Assembly: GCA_034436755.1 (NCBI GenBank)
Contig: DAOTVB010000084.1
Location: 1 to 64,000 of the forward strand
DNA: 64,000 nucleotides
Direction: 5' to 3'
Origin: CAKZQX01 sp034436755
GTDB taxonomy: Bacteria > Chloroflexota > Chloroflexia > Chloroflexales > Chloroflexaceae
The position numbers and the translations under genes were made by a program. Of this stretch, positions 18,854-26,081 are shown in pieces (the stretch's first letter is position 1; every line of letters begins with the position of its first letter). Below the pieces are notes generated by a model. That model was not told where the DNA came from, did no database searches, and worked only from the letters and a program-made list of their open reading frames with translations.

Positions 18854-19077
18854 AGACTGTCTGAAAAGGGTGTGTTATGGGGATGTTGGCCTGGCACCCC
18901 GCCCGTCATGCTGGATAGATCTTGAAAAAGAGTCCAGATAGGGGAGCCGGATGGAGATCACTCCCGCACGGCCCCGGCCGCACACCGGCTGAAGTCGGGA
19001 CTCCTGGGGCGCTGTTCGGTGTATCAGGGCAAGCATCAGGATGCCTGACCGACGCGAACCACCGTTTCAGACAGTCT
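18854..19077. mobile_element. MITE-like element, AGACTGTCTGAAA ends (copy 1)
   Basis: 224 bp bounded by AGACTGTCTGAAA and its exact reverse complement TTTCAGACAGTCT. It contains the ACCGGCTGAAG...CGGGACTCCTGGGGCGCTG segment also found in the copy at 57121-57295. It is inserted in TTCTCAG-type 7-bp repeats. No coding capacity; probably mobilised by a transposase elsewhere. Confidence 0.8.
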
Positions 19078-19172
19078 TTTAGTTCTTTAGTTCCTGGTTC
19101 TTTAATCCTCAGTTCTCAGTTCTCAATTCTTTGTTCTCAATTCTTTGTTCTTTGTTCTCTGTTCTTACCTGC

Positions 19173-20852
19173 TTACCCCTCGCGCTCGGCCTGCGTCTTA
19201 ATCTTCCCCTGGGCGCGGGCCCGCATTAACGCCTCAACACACTGCGCGTCATACTCGGTGCCCACCGCACTGGACAGAATGCTAAAGGACTGCTCAATTG
19301 ACATCGCCGGGCGGTAGGGGCGCGAACTGGTCATGGCATCGAAGGCATCGGCGACGGCAACAATCCGCCCGATCAGGCTGATCTCATCGCCCTTGAGCCC
19401 CAGCGGGTAGCCGCTACCGTCCAGCCGTTCATGATGCTGGGCCAGGGCCGATGACTCTTCGCGCAGCAGTTCCTCCAGATCGGCGTCATGCAGCAGTCGA
19501 ACGCCATAGGTCGGGTGGAGTTTCATCACGCTCATCTCGTCGTTGGTCAGATGTTCCGGCTTCTTCAAGATGGCATCACCGACGCCGATCTTGCCGACAT
19601 CATGCAGGATCGCGCCGATCTGCACATGGTAGAGCATCTCCTGGGATAGCTCCATTTCACGGGCAATCGCCACGGCGAAATCCGCTACCCGCTGGCTATG
19701 CCCCCGCGTGTAGGGATCTTTGAGATCAATCGCGCCGGTAACGGCCTTGATAATCCCCAGGAAGAGCCGGGAATTGCGCTCATAGAGCCAGGCCAGTTGC
19801 AACACCGTTGCCGCCTGGCTTGCCAGGGTCTCAAACAGGCTGACATCCTCAGCGCTAAAGCTCTGCCCATCGCGCTTGTTGAGCGCCTGCGCACCGCCGA
19901 TAATCTTCGCAGGCAACACTCCCGCGCCGCTACCCAGTTGAATAGTGGGCGCGCGCAACGGCAGACAGAGGATCGAACGGGTGACAAAACCACTCTGTTG
20001 ATCAATTTTGCGGTAGAAGCGGCTGTCATTGCGCACATCATTGACCAGCACCCGCTCGCCCTTGCTGGTGACATAGCCAATAATGCCCCGACCAGCAGGT
20101 ACGCGCACCTCCTCGTCGCGCAACTGGCGGCCCTCCTTGCCCGTCGCCATCTGCAAGACCAGATCGCCCGTCCGCTCATCGCGCAGCCAGATCGAGGTTG
20201 CCTCCACATTGAGCAACTGGCTGGCGTGATGCATAATCCGCTCAAGCAGTTGATCGCGGTCCAGGGTAGTCGTGATATGCGAGACAATATCGACCAGCGC
20301 CTGCAGCCGCCGCTCGCGCCGCCGGGCACTGACCAGCATGCACGTCTTTTCGATCTCGACCGCCAGCCGTTCGCACAGCAGTTGCGCCAGCGTCATATCG
20401 TCCGGATCATCCACTACGGTCAGTGGCAGATCAAAGATCTCCACCGCTCCCAGCGGTTGATCTTGCAGCAGCAACGGCAGACAGTAGGCTGTCCGAAAGC
20501 CCATCCCGGAGAGCGCACCGATGGACTGGTTCCAGAGCGGCTCGCGGGTCACATCGGAGATAAAGACCGGCCTGCGCTCACGCACCACATACCCGGCCAG
20601 GCAGCGGTCTATCGCAAAATGCTTGCCCAGCAGATGCTGGATCGTCGTGTCGCCCCGGATTACAGTCAGCACCTGCTCATCATCCACCGGCTCATACAGG
20701 TAGAGCACCCCGGCCGGTGCTTGTAACGCCTGTAGCAACAACTGAAGCATCCCATCGAGCAGCGGATCGAGTTCCGTGCTGGCAGCGATCTGATTGGCGC
20801 GCTGCATGCAGATGATAAGTTGTTGCATTCTGGTCGGTTGCGCGATCGTCAT
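19173..20852 (-). CDS. GAF-GAF-HD-GYP protein, probable cyclic-di-GMP phosphodiesterase
   Basis: About 559 residues from ATG 20852 (GCAGGAGCAGGCAA upstream). Two GAF sensor domains (~20-180 and ~190-365) precede an HD-GYP domain with DPYTRGHSQRVADFA, the HD pair in AILHDVGKIGVGD, HHERLDGSGYP (the GYP motif) and DAFDAMTSSRPYRP. HD-GYP proteins hydrolyse c-di-GMP to pGpG or GMP. The GAF domains may sense a small ligand or redox state. The gene sits downstream of a structured leader that ends in a terminator-like hairpin, so attenuation is possible. Confidence 0.9.
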   Translation of the reverse strand: MTIAQPTRMQQLIICMQRANQIAASTELDPLLDGMLQLLLQALQAPAGVLYLYEPVDDEQVLTVIRGDTTIQHLLGKHFAIDRCLAGYVVRERRPVFISDVTREPLWNQSIGALSGMGFRTAYCLPLLLQDQPLGAVEIFDLPLTVVDDPDDMTLAQLLCERLAVEIEKTCMLVSARRRERRLQALVDIVSHITTTLDRDQLLERIMHHASQLLNVEATSIWLRDERTGDLVLQMATGKEGRQLRDEEVRVPAGRGIIGYVTSKGERVLVNDVRNDSRFYRKIDQQSGFVTRSILCLPLRAPTIQLGSGAGVLPAKIIGGAQALNKRDGQSFSAEDVSLFETLASQAATVLQLAWLYERNSRLFLGIIKAVTGAIDLKDPYTRGHSQRVADFAVAIAREMELSQEMLYHVQIGAILHDVGKIGVGDAILKKPEHLTNDEMSVMKLHPTYGVRLLHDADLEELLREESSALAQHHERLDGSGYPLGLKGDEISLIGRIVAVADAFDAMTSSRPYRPAMSIEQSFSILSSAVGTEYDAQCVEALMRARAQGKIKTQAEREG

Positions 20853-20884
20853 TTGCCTGCTCCTGCACTCTGGACTAACGCAAC

Positions 20885-20920
20885 AAAAAAGGCACAAAGC
20901 GACTGCTGCTTCGTGCCTTA
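20885..20920 (-). terminator. rho-independent-type terminator just before the HD-GYP gene
   Basis: Read on the minus strand, AAGGCACGAAGC-AGCAGTC-GCTTTGTGCCTT is followed by TTTTTTG. The stem is 12 bp with one G-T pair. It lies after the DUF512 gene and only about 30 bp before the HD-GYP start codon, so it can end the upstream transcript or serve as an attenuator. Confidence 0.7.
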
Positions 20921-21031
20921 CCCTCCCCGGTCTACCTGTGACAGGCTTACGCTACGTATTCGTACCCGGCAGGTAGCATCCTGATCAACTGCCGGTGACA
21001 TCACTGTCACACCCGCCGGGTACGTCCCTGC
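20921..21031 (-). promoter_or_regulatory. structured leader, candidate riboswitch or attenuator
   Basis: Between the DUF512 stop and the terminator lie nested helices on the minus strand: GTGACA/TGTCAC around 20997-21010, CCGGCAG...CTGCCGG (about 20965-20995), and an alternative pairing GTACCCGGC...GCCGGGTAC that would exclude the second helix. Mutually exclusive helices next to a terminator are typical of attenuators. No known riboswitch consensus was matched with confidence. Confidence 0.35.
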
Positions 21032-22564
21032 TCAGGCGGCGCGCCGCTGATCCAGATGCGCCAGCCCGCGCAGATACTCCACCAGTTCGTCCGGGTCGGC
21101 GGCAAGTTCCACCGCAACGCCGCTCTCCTCGGTCAGTCGCCGGGGCGTGTACTCGTCAAGCGTGCGCATACCGCTGTAGTCAAACATCACGCGCGGCAGA
21201 ACCGCGTTGGTGCAACCGCTGTTGCGCAGCACCGGCACAACATCCTGCCCCATCAGCAAACCGCTGACCGTCACCGTTTCGCCAAAGAACTGGTTGACCA
21301 CCGGCAGCAACCGTAACTCCAGCCCCTCAATCTGGTTGAGCCGGTCAACCACCGATTGCATCGTTGGGGCGATCATCGTGCCGCACAGCAGCGCGACCCG
21401 CGTTGGCTGCGGCAGGCGGGCGGGCAACCGTCGCCGTGCCGTCGTCCAGATATCCAGAAAATCCCGCGTCATCCCGACACCGTTGGAGTATTGCGGGAAA
21501 TCATCATAAAAAGCGGCCGGGGGTACGTCGCGCTCCGACAGCAGATAAAACTCATCGCTCGGATAGACCAGGTTCAGCCCCAGATCGCGCCGGTAGTGCT
21601 CGCCGTAGGGCAGCAGCAGATCAATCACCCGCGCGGCTTCATCCGGCGTGTAGCAGCGCAACGGTACATCGGTCGCCGCCCCCAGGCGCGCACAGAAGCC
21701 AAAATCGGCGGCATCGAGGGCGGGTTGTGCCGCATCTTGCTGCACCTGTTCCGACCAGAGCGGCTGGCGTTCCCAGTTGGTATCGATCCACTCGGGTGTC
21801 TCATGCACTTGAATTGCCGCCCGAATCGTTGACGGCTTCTTCCGATTAAAGCGATATTTGGTCAGACCAACCGGCACCACCGCAATCGACTGCACCGTTG
21901 GATAGAGCGCTGCCAGATCCTCCACCGTGCGCTGCAACGCCGCGCCATCATTCAGACCGGGACAGGCCACCACCTGCGTATGCACACTAATTCCCGCCGC
22001 ACCGAGCCGCCGGATCTGCGCCAGCACATCGGGCACATCGGCCTTGCCCAGCAGCACTGCCCGTAGCGCGCGATCCGTCGCGTGGATACTGACATGCATC
22101 GGCGAGAGATGCTGCTGCTCGATGCGCTGCCAGTCCGCCTCGCTCAGGTTAGTCAGCGTCACAAAATTGGCATAGAGAAACGAGAGGCGGTAGTCATCAT
22201 CCTTTAAATAGAGCGTTTTGCGCATGCCTTTGGGCATCTGCGTCAGGAAACAGAATGGACATTTATTGTTGCACGTACGCAGCCGGTCAAATAGCGGCTC
22301 GGTAAAGGCAATGCCCAGGTCTTCGTCGGAATCTTTCTCAATCTCGAAGACCACCTCGCCTGCGCTACCACGCACGAGCAATTCGATCTCCTCGTCGGCG
22401 ATGGCAAAACGGTAGTCGATCACATCGCGCAGCCGTGTACCATTCACGGCCTGCACCACATCACCCGGTTGCAGCCCCAGTTCTTCGGCAATCGTTCCCG
22501 GCTGTACATGGCTGATAACACCACCCTCGCCGGTAATATTCTTTAAATCTGGTTGATACTCCAC
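21032..22564 (-). CDS. DUF512 protein: PDZ plus radical-SAM-type enzyme
   Basis: 510 residues. An N-terminal PDZ-like domain (VISHVQPGTIAEELGLQPGD) precedes the segment LRTCNNKCPFCFLTQMPKGM, whose C-x3-C-x2-C pattern binds a 4Fe-4S cluster in radical SAM proteins. The C-terminal DUF512 domain carries NLVYPSDEFYLL and the GALCGTMIAPTMQ-like stretch. A known family in clostridia, cyanobacteria and Chloroflexi with no settled reaction. Residues ~265-320 look longer than usual for the family. The HD-GYP gene follows on the same strand after 180 bp with a terminator. Confidence 0.88.
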   Translation of the reverse strand: MEYQPDLKNITGEGGVISHVQPGTIAEELGLQPGDVVQAVNGTRLRDVIDYRFAIADEEIELLVRGSAGEVVFEIEKDSDEDLGIAFTEPLFDRLRTCNNKCPFCFLTQMPKGMRKTLYLKDDDYRLSFLYANFVTLTNLSEADWQRIEQQHLSPMHVSIHATDRALRAVLLGKADVPDVLAQIRRLGAAGISVHTQVVACPGLNDGAALQRTVEDLAALYPTVQSIAVVPVGLTKYRFNRKKPSTIRAAIQVHETPEWIDTNWERQPLWSEQVQQDAAQPALDAADFGFCARLGAATDVPLRCYTPDEAARVIDLLLPYGEHYRRDLGLNLVYPSDEFYLLSERDVPPAAFYDDFPQYSNGVGMTRDFLDIWTTARRRLPARLPQPTRVALLCGTMIAPTMQSVVDRLNQIEGLELRLLPVVNQFFGETVTVSGLLMGQDVVPVLRNSGCTNAVLPRVMFDYSGMRTLDEYTPRRLTEESGVAVELAADPDELVEYLRGLAHLDQRRAA

Positions 22565-22704
22565 AGTGCCCCTGTGTACCCTTCAGCTAGATATTGCACG
22601 ACTTTTTCACAAGAAACTTGCAGCATTATAACATAAGCCGCGAAGACGGGGTGTGGATGCACAGAAGCATGTCCCGGCTGCGGGAGGTATAGCAGCCATC
22701 AATT

Positions 22705-22780
22705 TGTCGTAGTGCCGCCTCCAGGCGGTTGAGAGCGAAGCCCTGAGAGCCAGTTCACAACCAATTTAGGATTGCTATAT
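22705..22780. repeat. dispersed repeat TGTCGTAGTGCCGCC... (copy 1)
   Basis: About 76 bp beginning TGTCGTAGTGCCGCCTCCAG, with the small hairpin CCGCCT/AGGCGG, and ending CCAATTTAGGATTGCTATA. A homologous copy is at 37588-37663, and a short inverted piece is near 8571-8596. Its end touches the stop codon of the gene at 22780. The gap 22565-22704 holds nothing else recognised. Confidence 0.75.
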
Positions 22781-23154
22781 CACTCGCCTTCGTCCAGGAA
22801 TGCCAGCAACCGCTGGAGCGCTTCCGGGTCTTCCCCCGGTGACTCCGGAACAGCACGCAGCGCCAGATCGCCCACGGTCAGGGTCCAGCCCTGTTCCTGG
22901 GAGGGCGGTTGCAAAATCGTGATCGCCTGGGGTAACGCAATCGCGCGCACACCCTGGAGTTTGACCTCCCAGCCCTGGCTGCTCAACTCATGCGCAACGG
23001 CTTCAGCTTCGCGCCAGCGGAGCAGCGCGGCCCACAACACTGCCGGCGGCTCATCCGCACCGGTTTCAATCAGTGCATCGGCCTCCGGCAGCGGCGCATC
23101 ACGCCAGAAGAGGAACGGCTCGCGGTCTTCGGGACGTAGCGCGCGCACCAGCAC
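22780..23154 (-). pseudogene. hypothetical protein, probably truncated at its N-terminus
   Basis: 124 residues from a GTG at 23154, rich in Glu, Ala and Leu, no family recognised. The reading frame stays open upstream to 23184 (SLIREPIGLRVLVRALRPED), and these extra residues look like real coding sequence, but a TGA at 23187-23185 ends it exactly beside the palindromic array at 23202-23301. No good ribosome site precedes the GTG. The array may have displaced the original start. The rest of the frame is intact, so a short protein could still be made. Confidence 0.45.
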
Positions 23155-23201
23155 GCGCAGGCCAATCGGCTCGCGGATCAGACTTCACCAACCTTCCTTG
23201 C

Positions 23202-23301
23202 AACCTTCCCCGAAGCTGGGAGCTTCGACCATCAAACCTTCCCCGAAGCTCGCAGCTTCGACCATCAAACCTTCCCCGAAGCTGCGAGCTTCGGGGAAGG
23301 T
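23202..23301. repeat. 33-bp tandem palindromic units ending in a 15-bp perfect hairpin
   Basis: Three units start AACCTTCCCCGAAGCT at about 23202, 23235 and 23268. Each carries a self-complementary GAAGCT...AGCTTC core. The last unit is a perfect hairpin (23269-23301): ACCTTCCCCGAAGCT, loop GCG, then its complement. It could also end the transcript of the secreted-protein gene that stops at 23317. Too regular and without distinct spacers to be a CRISPR. Confidence 0.8.
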
Positions 23302-23316
23302 CGTCTGAAGGTGAGT

Positions 23317-24207
23317 TTAGTTAGCCTGGGTGGTATCCATGCCGGCGGTTGCGGTCCAGGGTTCCACATTCCCGGCAAAATCAACTGCGCGCACCCGGAA
23401 GGCGAACTCCTCGCCCTCAGCGGGACCGAACCACTCCGATAGGCTCGTCGTGTTTGTCAGCCAACTGTGCCAGCCATAGCTCCCACAGGGCAGTTGGCAG
23501 ACCTGCACATCATAGTAGGCAATACCGCTGGCATTGTCAACACCGCTCCAGCGTACCAGGAAGCCTTTCCCTTCGCGGGTAATTTCGACGATCTCGCTGA
23601 CCGGAGGGGTAGTATCGGCCACTGCACCATCATCGTCCTGCAGCGTCCGGCCAACCGCTTCGGCAGCCTTAACGGTCACTTTCACCTGATTGCTCTCACC
23701 GGCGCCACCATTCAGCGCATCGTTCCAGTTGTAGTTTGCCCGCAGCGTAAGCTCCTCGTCGATGGGCACGGTCGGGGCCATATTCATCACCAACCTGGCT
23801 GAGCGCGTCTCATCGCCGTCATCGTTGTCATCATTATTGACCTCGATATAGCGGAAGCCCAGCGTGATGCTATCGTCGTTGTGACTTTCGACCCAGCCAC
23901 GACTCCCGTCGAAGCGCACATCTTCCAGGGAAAGCCGGTCTTCGTCAAAATTGAGGGTCACCCGAACGTCCTCGGCAGGAGCCGTACCAATATTTTCGAC
24001 ATCTACATCGATGCTCAAATTCTCACCACGGGTAACATACAGGCTCGGATCACTGCTCAACGTAACGATGATATTGGCATTACCGTCAGTTTCCTGGGCA
24101 GATGCAGGCGAATGAACCGTAGAAAAACTCAACAGCCCACCGATTAGCAGGAAAAGAAAGAGTAGATGTATGTGACGGGGCCAACAATTTGTTTCTTTGC
24201 GATACAT
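23317..24207 (-). CDS. secreted protein with CARDB/DUF11-like and fibronectin-like domains
   Basis: 296 residues. A long leader (charged start, hydrophobic LLFLFLLIGGLLSFSTVHSPASAQ) predicts secretion with cleavage after ASAQ or nearby. Residues ~45-190 are a beta-sandwich typical of CARDB/DUF11 domains (NLSIDVDVENIGTAPAEDVR). Residues ~215-290 resemble a fibronectin type III-like fold (FLVRWSGVDNASGIAYYDVQ, FAFRVRAVDFAGNVEPW). Likely a cell-surface or matrix protein; partner unknown. Transcribed alone. The 900-bp region upstream contains a MITE-like element and a terminator of the opposite neighbour, but no gene. Confidence 0.8.
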   Translation of the reverse strand: MYRKETNCWPRHIHLLFLFLLIGGLLSFSTVHSPASAQETDGNANIIVTLSSDPSLYVTRGENLSIDVDVENIGTAPAEDVRVTLNFDEDRLSLEDVRFDGSRGWVESHNDDSITLGFRYIEVNNDDNDDGDETRSARLVMNMAPTVPIDEELTLRANYNWNDALNGGAGESNQVKVTVKAAEAVGRTLQDDDGAVADTTPPVSEIVEITREGKGFLVRWSGVDNASGIAYYDVQVCQLPCGSYGWHSWLTNTTSLSEWFGPAEGEEFAFRVRAVDFAGNVEPWTATAGMDTTQAN

Positions 24208-24674
24208 ATTATTACCTCCTCAAGGGAATTATATGCGGTTTGCCGTCTTCCGGCATATGTTCTATCATTAATTATAGCGCTGCCGCACCGTTTCTACATC
24301 GGAGACCGTGTGTAACTGGACATACAACTTTCGTTGCAGGCGCTATCATTTGTTTGGACGACATGCCACACCTCCCGGTTGCCAGGATGTTATCGGAGAC
24401 AGGCACTACCGCCGGCTTCCCTTTACATGTATTAGGAAAACGCTCTCACGCAGTTACTCTTACCGTCTTAGAAATGTATCTCAGCGTTTTCTCAACCAGA
24501 GAGAACAAGCGAAAGAACAGAGAAACAGAGGACGATGACAAATTATGCTGTTCGATAGCCGCACATCCGGTGCGCTTTGTACGGTATACCTCTATATCTA
24601 CGTTCTCTACTCCGAAATCTTGCAAAATCTATGCCAACCTTATGAACAGGTGGGAGCGATGGTCCCTTCATAAC

Positions 24675-24870
24675 ACGCGTTACGCAGTGGGAGTTTGTTC
24701 TGGACTGGTGCCAACCCCGAACGCCAGAAACGCCTGCGGCAGGATGGTACATTTTGAACTTCTTTCACAAAAAATTTGCACTGTGTGCAAATTTTTTGTG
24801 AATAAAGTATGGTTTCTTCCGCCCTGCCGGAGGCGGAATCTCCTGTCGGGTCAACGACCGCGTAACTCCT
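24675..24870. mobile_element. hairpin-core MITE-like element, copy A
   Basis: 196 bp. Left end ACGCGTTACGCAGT (imperfect), right end ACCGCGTAACTCCT. Inside are CGCCTGCGGCAG and CTGCCGGAGGCG arms and a central perfect 18-bp stem, TTCACAAAAAATTTGCAC (24764-24781), loop TGT, complement at 24785-24802. AT-rich core in GC-rich DNA. The element is non-coding; a 228-residue open frame across it is not credible. Related copies: 32648, 39550, 47256. Confidence 0.8.
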
Positions 24871-24914
24871 GTTAATAATGAACCAGCGAGAGCATGGCTC
24901 CCGCATTCCCAACA

Positions 24915-24962
24915 GAAAAACCCGGTGCAGGTGATGCGCATCTGCGCATCACCTGCACCGGG
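24915..24962 (-). terminator. strong terminator of the SOD-like gene
   Basis: A 20-bp perfect stem, CCCGGTGCAGGTGATGCGCA (24921-24940), with only TC between it and its complement (24943-24962). Read on the minus strand it is followed by TTTTT (24920-24916). It lies 145 bp after the stop of the SOD-like gene. The near-perfect 42-bp palindrome is unusually long for a terminator. Confidence 0.75.
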
Positions 24963-25106
24963 CAATCAAAGCATGGCGCGTCGTTGACAAAGCAACCGAG
25001 AAGAAGACGGGTTGATCGGATCTTCAGGCTGTTCAGTGGGTAATCAGTTTGTTTTCTGTTCGCTGTCCTTTGTTCTTCCCACGCTGTACCTGGTTCTACC
25101 TAATAT

Positions 25107-25906
25107 TTACAGATTGGCACAGGCGATGGTGGGACCGTGCTCCACACCAGCATTCTGATGAATATGCAGACTGTAGGCACCGGCGTCCAGTTGTGCCTGC
25201 GAGAGGCGATCTGCCGGAATCAGCGCGCTTGCCACGACCGGCATCACCGGATCGCTCACCTCAATCGGCGCAGTCAGTCCATCAGAACTGGCTGTGGCGG
25301 TGAACGGGACAACAATCGGCGCGGAGAGGTCGCTGCAGAAGGCACTATGGATATGCCAGGCATGCGCACCGGCAGGAATATTCTGAACCTCTACCTGGAT
25401 TTGCATTCCTTCACCCTCAGGCGCTTGACTAAGGACAACCGTACCAATCGCGCCGGACCCCTGGGGAACTGTTTCAAAGTTGGAGCTTACAATAACATTC
25501 TCGGCGCGGCACCTTCCGTCGGCGCGGCTTCCGGCATCGGCGCGGCACCTTCCGTCGGCGCAGCTTCCGGCATCGGCGCGGCTTCCGTCGGCGCGGCTTC
25601 CGGCATCGGCGCGGCTTCCGTCGGCGCAGCTTCTTGCATTGGCGCGGCTTCCGGCGTGGGTGCGGCACCCTCGGCCGGCGCAGTTGCACCCTCGGCCGGC
25701 GCGGTAGCGCCTTCGGCGGGCGCGGCTCCCGGTGTGCCCAGACCATTTGGATCACCGGCAAACAGGTAAATCACAACGATCAGGGCCAACAGACCAAGGG
25801 AGGCCAGACCAACAAACACGATCAGCGGTGGACCGCCCGCCTGACTCTCGGAGGGCTGTCGCAGGTCGGCATTTGCGGGTGAGTACGATCCCTTTTCTTC
25901 GGACAT
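25107..25906 (-). pseudogene. membrane-anchored Cu/Zn superoxide dismutase-like protein, frameshifted
   Basis: The first frame (25906-25487, 139 residues) starts MSEEKGSYSP, has one membrane helix (PLIVFVGLASLGLLALIVVIYLFAG) and a low-complexity linker of AAPTPEAAP/AAPAEGAT repeats, then stops. The next frame continues it without a gap: AENVIVSSNFETVPQGSG..., then GAHAWHIHSAFCSDL and YSLHIHQNAGVEHGPTIACANL, resembling the metal-binding His regions of SodC-like proteins. Loss of one G in GCGCCG(G)AGAAT near 25500 explains the shift. It may be a genuine lesion, a slip in repetitive DNA, or an assembly error. The intact product would be an external, anchored SOD-like domain; activity cannot be judged. 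Confidence 0.7.
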
Positions 25907-26044
25907 ACGCTATCTCCTTCATTTCAACTGATGACTGTCGCAGCCGGGCCCGCCGGGATAACAGTCGCTTATAACCACGCCGGGAAACGATGCAAGAAGC
26001 GTGCCATTTATCGTGGAGAAAAGCAGAGGATAATCGAACATCCG

Positions 26045-26053
26045 TGGTATAAT
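26045..26053 (+). promoter_or_regulatory. extended -10 promoter of the restriction-modification gene
   Basis: TGGTATAAT (TGn plus a perfect TATAAT) lies 29 bp before the first ATG of the fusion gene. No convincing -35 box; extended -10 promoters can lack one. Confidence 0.5.
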
Positions 26054-26081
26054 CGGCGGCACGCCCGTCGTACACACCTGT

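Noticed and set aside
20921..21031. Known c-di-GMP-I riboswitch
   Set aside because: Only scattered short matches to the core; the conserved GGGACGCAAAGCC stretch is absent, so it is listed only as a candidate structured leader.
23202..23301. Possible short CRISPR array
   Set aside because: The units are palindromic with a constant 33-bp period and no distinct spacers; there are only three.
24189..24875. 228-residue plus-strand open frame
   Set aside because: It crosses MITE copy A and the promoter side of the secreted-protein gene, has no ribosome site, no recognisable domain, and odd composition.
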